A stretch of 64,000 nt of DNA, taken from assembly GCA_012517325.1 (NCBI GenBank), contig JAAYVF010000006.1, forward strand, positions 62,001 to 126,000, written 5' to 3'. Positions 26,062 to 32,621 of this stretch are shown piece after piece; the first letter of the stretch is position 1, and each line of letters opens with the position of its first letter. Source of the DNA: Myxococcales bacterium. GTDB lineage: Bacteria > Lernaellota > Lernaellaia > Lernaellales > Lernaellaceae. The notes under the pieces are model-generated. The model did no database searches, was not told the origin of the DNA, and saw nothing but the letters and a program-made list of their open reading frames with translations. A program made the position numbers and the translations under genes.

Positions 26062-28773
26062 ATGAAGACGGTATGGAAATGGATGGCAATTCTGACCCTG
26101 TTGCTCCTGCCCGCGGCCATGGCGATGGCCAGCGAGCCATGGTGCATGGGGGTGCCCGGGGTCTGCGTCACCAACGTCACCAGCACGGCGTTGACGATCT
26201 CCTGGACGACGCTGAGCCACAACGAGGTGGGCAGCGTGCACTGGGGCACGACGGCCGGCAATCTGGCGAACACCGCCTATGACGACCGCGGTTCGACGAC
26301 CAGCGACGAAAGTCACCACGTGACGATCGGCAGCCTGGCGCCCAACACCACTTATTATTTTTCCGTCACCTCCGGCGGCACGGCCTACACCAACGGCGGT
26401 TCGCCCTGGAGCACCTATACCGGGCCCACCACCGGCGTGGTGATGCCGGAATTCATGGTGGTGGCCGTCTCGCTGGGTGACGCGGACACCGCGGCCGAAG
26501 GGACGATCGTTTACCTGCAATCGTACTCGGGGTCGGCCGAAAGCGCGTTCATCAGCCGGGTCGTCGATTCGAGCGGCATGGTCATGCTCGACCTGAACTC
26601 GTTGCGGACGGCCAATAACCAGGCCTTATTCACCTGGTTGGGAAACGACCTCTACGTCTACGCCGACGGACATTCCATGGGTTACCAGGTTTACGACGGC
26701 GATGTCCCGCCGGAAAGTCCGCCGCTCGGGCCGTACCTCGAAATGACGCTCAATGCTTGCGACGGGTGCTTCATCAACGGCGCCTGCTATGCCAACGGCG
26801 CCACCAATCCCTCCGGCGTCTGCGGCATGTGCGACATCACCAAGAGCATCACCTCCTGGTCGAACAGCCCCTCGTCGATCATTTGCCGCGCGGCCGCGAA
26901 TGTCTGCGACGTGGCCGAATATTGCACCGGCTCCAGCCAGACCTGCCCGACCGATGCCTTTGCCTCCTCCTCGACGGTTTGCCTGGCGGCCGGCAGCGAT
27001 CCTTGCGACGCCGCCGACACCTGCGCGGGAACCAGCGCGACCTGCGTCGCGAAGTATAAAAGTTCCAGCACCGTCTGCCGGTCAGCGACGAACGTGTGCG
27101 ACGTGGCCGAATACTGCACCGGTTCAACGACGACTTGTCCGGCCGATGGTTTCGCTTCCTCGTCCACGGTTTGCCTGGCGGCGAGCGGCGACTGCGACCT
27201 GGCCGACTATTGCGCCGGGACCTCGGCGACGTGCGTGGCTTCCTATAAACCGTCCAGCACGGTCTGCCGGTCGGCGGTAAACGCCTGCGACGTCGCCGAG
27301 TACTGCACCGGCACGACAACGACTTGCCCGGCCAATAGCTTCGCTTCCTCGTCCACGGTCTGCCTGGCGGCGAACGGCGACTGCGACCTGGCCGACTATT
27401 GCGCCGGAACCTCGGCGACGTGCGTGGCTTCCTACAAACCGTCCAGCACGGTCTGCCGGTCGGCGGTGAACGTGTGCGACGTGGCTGAAAATTGCACCGG
27501 TTCGACGGCGACCTGTCCGGCCGACGCTTTCGCCTCCTCCTCGACCGTCTGTCTGGCGGCGAACGGCGACTGCGACCTGACCGACTATTGCGCCGGGACT
27601 TCGGCGTCCTGCGTGGCCTCGTACAAGCCGTCCAGTACGGTCTGCCGGGCATCGGCCGGCGATTGCGACGTGGCGGAGAACTGCACGGGCAGTTCCACGA
27701 CGTGTCCGGCAAACGGCTTCCTTGGCAACGGGACGATCTGTCGCGCCGCGGCCGGCGATTGCGACGTGGCGGAGGCCTGTTCGGGTTCTTCGGCCGCTTG
27801 TCCGGCCAACCAGTTCAAAGCGCAAAATGAATCTTGTGAGGACGGCTCGTTCTGCACCGTGGACGACGTTTGCGACGGCGCCGGCAATTGCCAGACCGGC
27901 CCCGATCGCGATTGCGACGACGGCATCCCCTGCACGGTCGATTCGTGCGACGACAGCGGCGATCAGTGCGTCAACGACGAATACGTTTGCGAGGGGATCT
28001 TCCTGTCGCCCGATTGCCCGGGAACGATCACCGGACCGGGCGTGGAAATTCCGGTGGTCATTGACGAAGTCGACGGGGAAGACGAAATCGGCTTCAGCCT
28101 GGCGTTCGATTCCGATCAATTGACCTACGTCGATTACACCCTGGAAGGCGGCATTCTGGAGTCTTGGGAAGAGGACTTCGTCTGCGAATTGAATATCATG
28201 GCAAGTCAGATCGATTGCGCCGGAACCTCGGCGACCGGTCTGGATCCGGCCGAAATGGCGACCCTCGTCACCTTCACCTTCGATCCGATCGAAAGCAAGG
28301 GCGGCAAGCAAGCCGCCGTCAATCCCACCGCGTCGCTGACCATCACCAACGGGAAGTTCAGCCGGCCCGACCCGGGACCGCTGAGCGGAATCTGGGACGG
28401 ATTGCTCGGTGGGCTGGAGAATGCCGAAAAAGCCGGCGCTTCCCTTGCCATGTTCGCGGTTCTGGATTTGGCGGGCGACTTCGCGCCGATGACCGGCGAT
28501 AGCTGTGAATCCGACGTAGTGCTTGACGACGACGATGACGACAACGATGACAATGATGACAACGACAATGACAACGATGACAACGACGATAACGACGACA
28601 ACGACGACAACGACGATACGGACGATGACGACGACAACGACGACAACGACGACAACGACGACAATGACGATAACGACACCTTCCTTCCGCCGCCGGGCGA
28701 CGACGATACGGGCGCCGATGACGACACGAGATCCGGCGGATCGGGCGGCGGTTCGTCGGGTTGTGGCGCGTAA
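26062..28773 (+). CDS. Secreted Cys-rich exoprotein with cohesin-like domain and Asp/Asn linker, array member 4 (903 aa)
   Basis: ATG 26062 sits 5 nt after GGAGAG and gives a clean signal peptide (MKTVWKWMAILTLLLLPAAM...). An in-frame GTG overlapping the previous stop (26035) is less likely. Modules: FnIII-like (about 25-125, LTISWTTLSHNEVGSVHWG); shared beta domain (about 130-228); disintegrin-like Cys repeats (about 229-643; repeating units CDVAEYCTG and GDCDLADYCAG). The Kre9-like and W/NNF cassette of the other members is replaced by a cohesin-like domain (about 653-756: VEIPVVIDEVDGEDEIGFSL, LAFDSDQLTYVDY, and the A-T-L-V-T-F-T-F strand). Then come a DDN-repeat linker (about 819-873) and a Gly/Ser tail ending GGGSSGCGA with no membrane helix. 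Cohesin-type domains bind dockerins or act as carriers; the partner is unknown. It probably ends the array transcript, with a terminator directly downstream. Confidence 0.88.
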   Translation: MKTVWKWMAILTLLLLPAAMAMASEPWCMGVPGVCVTNVTSTALTISWTTLSHNEVGSVHWGTTAGNLANTAYDDRGSTTSDESHHVTIGSLAPNTTYYFSVTSGGTAYTNGGSPWSTYTGPTTGVVMPEFMVVAVSLGDADTAAEGTIVYLQSYSGSAESAFISRVVDSSGMVMLDLNSLRTANNQALFTWLGNDLYVYADGHSMGYQVYDGDVPPESPPLGPYLEMTLNACDGCFINGACYANGATNPSGVCGMCDITKSITSWSNSPSSIICRAAANVCDVAEYCTGSSQTCPTDAFASSSTVCLAAGSDPCDAADTCAGTSATCVAKYKSSSTVCRSATNVCDVAEYCTGSTTTCPADGFASSSTVCLAASGDCDLADYCAGTSATCVASYKPSSTVCRSAVNACDVAEYCTGTTTTCPANSFASSSTVCLAANGDCDLADYCAGTSATCVASYKPSSTVCRSAVNVCDVAENCTGSTATCPADAFASSSTVCLAANGDCDLTDYCAGTSASCVASYKPSSTVCRASAGDCDVAENCTGSSTTCPANGFLGNGTICRAAAGDCDVAEACSGSSAACPANQFKAQNESCEDGSFCTVDDVCDGAGNCQTGPDRDCDDGIPCTVDSCDDSGDQCVNDEYVCEGIFLSPDCPGTITGPGVEIPVVIDEVDGEDEIGFSLAFDSDQLTYVDYTLEGGILESWEEDFVCELNIMASQIDCAGTSATGLDPAEMATLVTFTFDPIESKGGKQAAVNPTASLTITNGKFSRPDPGPLSGIWDGLLGGLENAEKAGASLAMFAVLDLAGDFAPMTGDSCESDVVLDDDDDDNDDNDDNDNDNDDNDDNDDNDDNDDTDDDDDNDDNDDNDDNDDNDTFLPPPGDDDTGADDDTRSGGSGGGSSGCGA
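28523..28680 (+). repeat. GAC/AAC simple-sequence repeat coding a DDN linker
   Basis: About 160 bp of nearly pure gacgacaac-type triplets coding for (D)n-N-D-D-N repeats in array member 4. An equivalent repeat lies in opposite orientation about 2 kb away, inside the beta-helix lipoprotein gene. Such tracts are length-variable and would give highly acidic, flexible, possibly calcium-binding linkers. Confidence 0.85.
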
Positions 28774-28790
28774 TCACGACTGAAGTAAAC

Positions 28791-28823
28791 GGCGGGCCGG
28801 AGAACTGGCGCCTCCGGCCCGCC
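28791..28823 (+). terminator. Hairpin terminator after the exoprotein array
   Basis: A perfect 12-bp GC-rich stem (GGCGGGCCGGAG paired with CTCCGGCCCGCC, 9-nt loop) begins 17 bp after the stop codon and is followed by a modest T-rich stretch (ATTTGTTTAT). It is a likely intrinsic terminator closing the array transcript. Confidence 0.7.
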
Positions 28824-28857
28824 CGATTTGTTTATCGGGACGGAAAGAAAACGGATC

Positions 28858-29103
28858 ATGGCGGTAGCGTGGAATATCGGGATGAAGAAAGAAAAGTTTA
28901 AACAATCTGCGACAATTGTTTGTTCGGTGTGCAAGGGTCACGGCGTCTTGCGGGTGTCCACGGCGGAAGCCATCCCCTGGCAGGATCACCATCGGGGATT
29001 GGAAGAAGCGCTGCAACCGTTTGTCATTCGCAATTGTTGGGCTTGTGGAGGCGCCGGCCGACTCAACGTCACCGATGAGTACCGGAACAAACGGTTCGAT
29101 TGA
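28858..29103 (+). CDS. Small DnaJ-type zinc-finger-like protein
   Basis: About 81 residues, cytoplasmic. Two C-x-x-C-x-G-x-G motifs, CSVCKGHGVL and CWACGGAGRL, are about 36 residues apart, as in the zinc-binding domain of DnaJ and many small bacterial DnaJ-like Cys-rich proteins. No J-domain is present. ATG 28858 is preceded by GGAAAG; an ATG at 28882 is an alternative. It lies between the array terminator and a second hairpin, so it seems to be a single-gene unit. Role unknown; metal binding or protein interaction is inferred from the motifs only. Confidence 0.65.
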   Translation: MAVAWNIGMKKEKFKQSATIVCSVCKGHGVLRVSTAEAIPWQDHHRGLEEALQPFVIRNCWACGGAGRLNVTDEYRNKRFD

Positions 29104-29130
29104 CCTGCCGCGGGACTCCGACGGTTGGCC

Positions 29131-29160
29131 GGTCGGGGCGACCTTTCTTTTCTTCTTTTA
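29131..29160 (+). terminator. Short hairpin plus T-tract terminator
   Basis: GGTCG-GGG-CGACC (29131-29143) is followed immediately by the T-rich tract TTTCTTTTCTTCTTTTA. It lies between the small zinc-finger gene and the convergent lipoprotein gene. Confidence 0.5.
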
Positions 29161-29181
29161 CCAAGATGAACGCGTGGTTAT

Positions 29182-30888
29182 TCAGTCGGGCGGCCGCTCG
29201 TCGACGCCGATGTCGTATCCGGAGCCAAGCGGGCGGAGGTCGCGGTCCAGATCGTACCAAACCGGCCAGGCGGGAAAGGTCAACGTCGGATCGCCGCCGG
29301 TATCCAGGCAGGGGCTGCCGCTCAACAGATGATAGTCGCCGTTGTTCGGGTCGACAAAAAGCGGTTCGGCGTTGAGATTGTCGCTGGCCGAGAGACAGCC
29401 GGTCCAGCCGCACGCGTTCAGCGACGCCAGGTCGTCGGTGTAGGAGGTGCCGTCGTAAATCAGGTGCACGGTCGGCGTTCCCCAAAAATCGTTGTTCAAC
29501 AGCGACGCCGAACCGCCGGCCAGAATTTTTACGGCGCAGGAAGAGGTCAGCCCCGTCCCGCCGTCCAGCACGTTGTTTGCCGCGGTGATCGCGGCTGCCG
29601 TCGTCACGGCGAAACTGTCGTGAGTGGCCGCGCCGCCCAGGAGAACGTTTTCGATCAGGGTTACCTGGCTTGCGGTCATCGGATAAACCGCGACCGTGAC
29701 GATCGCGCCGTCGCCGCCGCTGATTCGATTGTCGGCCAGCAACACCCGGGCGTCGTTGCGCGCCGTGAGGCCGTAGGAATTATTGACGCCCTGGCCGCCG
29801 TCGAGGCGATTATTGAAAAGATAGGCGGTCGCGCCGTCGCGGACCTCGACGCCATAGGACTTCTGCGGCCCGACGCCGCCCTCGATATTGTTGTCGGCCA
29901 ATAGCGCGGTCGCCGCCTCCTCGATGTAGGCGCCGTACGAATACAATGAGCCTTCGCCGCCGGTGAGAGTAAGCCCTTGAATCGCCGCGGTGCTGCCGGC
30001 GCTGACGCTCAACACCCGAGACTCGTCCGTGGGAGCAACGATGGTCGGATTCGCTACGATGTCTCGGGTCCAGTTCGTCGATTCGAAACCCCCGAAAAGC
30101 GAAACCGTCGTGTTCACGGCCTCGTCGTAGGTGCCGGCGGCGATAAAGACCACTTTGCCGGCTCCGGCCGCGGCGTCGATCCCGGCCGCGATCGTTTTTT
30201 TAGGCGCGATCATCGTGCCGGGATAGAAATCGTCGCCGCGCGGCGCAACGAAGATGCCGGTCGATTCGCTGATCGCCAGATCGAGGTCGTCGCAATCCTG
30301 ATCGAGCCCGTCGGCGGGCAGTTCCAGGCCGTTCGGATTGGTCAGGGTATCTGAATCGTCGCAGTCGGTGTTGTCGAGGACCCACCCGGAAGGGCAGGCG
30401 TCCCCGGTGAAAACCTGACTTTCATCCGGATTGCCGTACGCATCCCCATCGAGATCCTGATAACAGGTGATGTAAACCGGCGTGGTGTCGTCGTTGTCGT
30501 TATCGTCGTTGTCATCGTTGTCGTTGTCGTCGTTATCATCGTTATCGTCATTGTCGTCGTTATCGTCGTTGTCATCGTCGTCGTCATCGTCCAATTGCCC
30601 GTCCGGCAGGCAAAGGGAAACCTTCGCGCAATTGCCCGTTTCGAGAATGCAGGTTCGGTCGGCGGGTTGAAGCTCGAAGGTGCAGTAGCGAAGGCAATCG
30701 TCCAAGTCCGACGCGGAAATCTGGTCGCTCAGGTAGCAATCGCCGATGATTTGGCAGGCTTCATCACAGGCCGTTTCGGTTTGAGACGAGTCGTCGTCGT
30801 CATCGGAACTACAGGCGATGAAAACATTCACCGCCAAGACCCCGGCGAATATCCAAAAGAGGAAAAAAAGCGAGGAAAATGATTTCAT
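29182..30888 (-). CDS. Beta-helix lipoprotein with MopE-type metal-binding motif and DDN linker
   Basis: 568 residues. A signal peptide with lipobox VFIAC places the lipidated Cys at residue 26, directly followed by SSDDDDDSS. A small Cys-containing domain (about 40-95) precedes a DDN-repeat linker (about 100-135). Next is a MopE/PF11617-like motif (about 138-205): LDGDAYGNPD, then C-P-x-G-W and TDCDD, ending DGLDQDCDDLD. The remainder (about 205-568) is a right-handed beta-helix with PKKTIAAGID, VVFIAAGTYDEAV and many xxNNxxxGG turns, closing with the DPNNGDYHLLSGSPCLDTG motif common to exported PbH1 proteins. It is probably an outer-membrane-anchored surface protein, stalked by the acidic linker. 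AGGA lies 5 nt before the ATG. Confidence 0.88.
   Translation of the reverse strand: MKSFSSLFFLFWIFAGVLAVNVFIACSSDDDDDSSQTETACDEACQIIGDCYLSDQISASDLDDCLRYCTFELQPADRTCILETGNCAKVSLCLPDGQLDDDDDDDNDDNDDNDDNDDNDDNDNDDNDDNDNDDTTPVYITCYQDLDGDAYGNPDESQVFTGDACPSGWVLDNTDCDDSDTLTNPNGLELPADGLDQDCDDLDLAISESTGIFVAPRGDDFYPGTMIAPKKTIAAGIDAAAGAGKVVFIAAGTYDEAVNTTVSLFGGFESTNWTRDIVANPTIVAPTDESRVLSVSAGSTAAIQGLTLTGGEGSLYSYGAYIEEAATALLADNNIEGGVGPQKSYGVEVRDGATAYLFNNRLDGGQGVNNSYGLTARNDARVLLADNRISGGDGAIVTVAVYPMTASQVTLIENVLLGGAATHDSFAVTTAAAITAANNVLDGGTGLTSSCAVKILAGGSASLLNNDFWGTPTVHLIYDGTSYTDDLASLNACGWTGCLSASDNLNAEPLFVDPNNGDYHLLSGSPCLDTGGDPTLTFPAWPVWYDLDRDLRPLGSGYDIGVDERPPD
30485..30592 (-). repeat. GAC/AAC simple-sequence repeat coding a DDN linker (minus strand)
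   Basis: About 108 bp of triplet repeat in the beta-helix lipoprotein gene, the same type as 28523-28680 but in inverted orientation. It encodes an acidic D/N stalk between the N-terminal lipid anchor and the folded domains. Confidence 0.85.
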
Positions 30889-31082
30889 TGGATTTCCTGC
30901 TATTTCTATTTCTGGGATGGATGTGGAAAATTATTCTTGTCAATCACGTTGGTTAAAGATGCATTATTATCATATCCTAGTCAACAAAATTCGTCTTTAA
31001 TAATAAAGAAATGTGAGTGTTGCCGTCGATTATTGGTGTTCGATCTGAAAATTTTAAAATATTTTTATGGCTTTTCGAATTA

Positions 31083-32054
31083 TCAGAAAATTTCACGTTC
31101 GGCGGTTACCTGGACCGCCAGTTGCAGCCGGTCGCTTTGGACTTTCAGCGGGTCGCGACTGACGATGACGAGCGTATAGAAGGCATCGCCGCCGTCGAGC
31201 ACATTTTTCAGGCGCTCGGTGATGATTTTCGCGCCGTCGGCCACCAGCAGATCCTCACCGTAAAGCTGCTGGTTCGGCATGATCGTCCCTTGGGCCACCA
31301 GATCGGTTTCCGGATTTGGCACGGTCTGGCTCGACAGGTACAGGCGAACCTCGGCGAGATTTGCGCCATCGTTGGCAATCGTGCCGGTCAGGCGCACCTC
31401 GTCGATCGACTTGATGTTTTTACGATATTGGCCGACTTCGGCGGGATCGAACATTTCCTCGGTGTGGCGGTACGCGGGCATCGAGGAGAAAAAGATCCAG
31501 TCCACGGCAACGCCTTCCTGGTCGCCGCCGGTCACTTGGATGATCGGGGTCAATTGGAAGTTCGCGCCCAGCGTGGCGAAAAGCTCGCGCAGTCGCGCGT
31601 CGATTTCCTCGGGCGTCTGGTCCAACTCATCGGCCCCGGTCAATTCGCGCGTTTCGCCCGCCGCCAGGGTGATTGAGCCGACTTCCCGGGGCGCCAGGTC
31701 CGGGTCTGATTCGCTGATCGCGAAAATGGTCAGTTGGGCGGCGAGGGCGCTCTTGTTGCGCAAATGCCCTTCGACGAAGAATTGCACATCGGCTTCGCCG
31801 CTCTGGTCGATGTCGATCCGGTCGGCGAGCGTTTCCAGGGATACCAGTCCGGTCGGGATCGCCTGGCCGCCACTGACGCGCACGGCTTCCACGATCAGTG
31901 CATGCTGGACGTTCCGTTCGCTGATGCCGTCGTGAAAAACACGATTGAGCGTCACGGATTTTTCCACCGTGCCGTCAAGCAGATCGGCCACTTCGCCGCA
32001 ACCGGTGAGCGCCAGCACGGCAACCAGCATGATTAAAGCGAAAAAGCATTTCAT
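31083..32054 (-). CDS. Lipoprotein of unknown function under c-di-GMP riboswitch control
   Basis: 323 residues. The signal peptide ends in lipobox ALTGC (Cys 19), and the mature protein starts GEVADLLDG. The rest looks like two beta-sandwich segments (about 25-140 and 215-310), each with alternating hydrophobic strands such as ADVQFFVEGHLRNKSALAAQ and VRLTGTIANDGANLAEVRLY, joined by a more helical segment (about 140-175). I do not recognise the family. The ATG has a strong GCGGGAGGA ribosome binding site that can pair with an upstream CU-rich segment. A GEMM-I aptamer lies about 75 nt upstream. This suggests expression responds to cyclic di-GMP, and hence a role in adhesion, biofilm or surface state. 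Confidence 0.85.
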   Translation of the reverse strand: MKCFFALIMLVAVLALTGCGEVADLLDGTVEKSVTLNRVFHDGISERNVQHALIVEAVRVSGGQAIPTGLVSLETLADRIDIDQSGEADVQFFVEGHLRNKSALAAQLTIFAISESDPDLAPREVGSITLAAGETRELTGADELDQTPEEIDARLRELFATLGANFQLTPIIQVTGGDQEGVAVDWIFFSSMPAYRHTEEMFDPAEVGQYRKNIKSIDEVRLTGTIANDGANLAEVRLYLSSQTVPNPETDLVAQGTIMPNQQLYGEDLLVADGAKIITERLKNVLDGGDAFYTLVIVSRDPLKVQSDRLQLAVQVTAEREIF

Positions 32055-32060
32055 CGAACA

Positions 32061-32100
32061 TCCTCCCGCGACCGTTCGCGATTTCGAAAGGCGGGGAGGA
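32061..32100 (-). promoter_or_regulatory. SD-sequestering hairpin (riboswitch expression platform)
   Basis: On the minus strand, TCCTCCCCGC (complement of 32091-32100) can pair with the Shine-Dalgarno GCGGGAGGA (complement of 32061-32069) with one bulged C. There is no poly-U tract between the aptamer and the start codon, which favours translational over transcriptional control. Confidence 0.55.
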
Positions 32101-32130
32101 GAAAGATGAAACGCTTTCTGAAGAACCCCA

Positions 32131-32223
32131 ACTACTTTCGGCGGCCGGGCTGTCTTGAATCCTGGAATCGAGACCCCTAGCTTTGCGTCCTCATCTCGCG
32201 ATGAGTTTGCCCTTTCGAGTAGC
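32131..32223 (-). promoter_or_regulatory. Cyclic di-GMP-I (GEMM-I) riboswitch aptamer
   Basis: Read on the minus strand, the hallmark conserved segments appear in order. GAAAGGGCAAAC comes first; then a stem capped by a GCGA (GNRA) tetraloop (CTCATC-GCGA-GATGAG); then GACGCAAAGCTAGGGGTC; a P3 stem; and finally ACAGCCCGGCCGCCGAAAG. The outer P1 helix is closed by GCTACT (32218-32223) and AGTAGT (32131-32136). This matches the GEMM-I consensus, including the GNRA loop that docks into its receptor. It lies 77 nt upstream of the lipoprotein start codon. Confidence 0.85.
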
Positions 32224-32621
32224 GACGGTTTGCTTTCAAAAGATCGTTTGTCATTTCTGACTTTACAATTATCTTATCGGCGTTTACGGGCATTGGCTTG
32301 AGAAAGAAAAGCAAGAATGGGATGGAATGGAGATGGAGAGGGAAAGTAATCTCTGAATGAATGGTCTATTTGTTAATAATAGCCAATATATTGATTAGTT
32401 TGGAGTGATATGTAAAGTAATATATTAGAATTCAAATGTAACATATTGATATATATGCACATAATGTTTATTTACGTCACGTTATCGCTCAACGGGAGGG
32501 AACATTTTATTATTAAAAAGCATTTATAGGTTGACGAGATGATGGGTTTGCATTCAATTAGGTGCGGGACGGGGCGGACTCGGAGCGATACAACTTGAAG
32601 AATATTCACGCGGAGGTCGCC
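32224..32621. other. AT-rich intergenic region, no supported gene
   Basis: About 400 bp between the divergent riboswitch-lipoprotein unit and the ceramidase-like gene. It is strongly AT-rich from about 32330 to 32530. No convincing open frame is present. Several TTGA-type and TAT-rich hexamers could form promoters for either side, but no single pair stands out. Confidence 0.6.

Noticed and set aside
28680-28773. MYXO-CTERM-type sorting signal on array member 4
   Set aside because: There is no hydrophobic helix or basic tail after the Gly/Ser/Cys segment.
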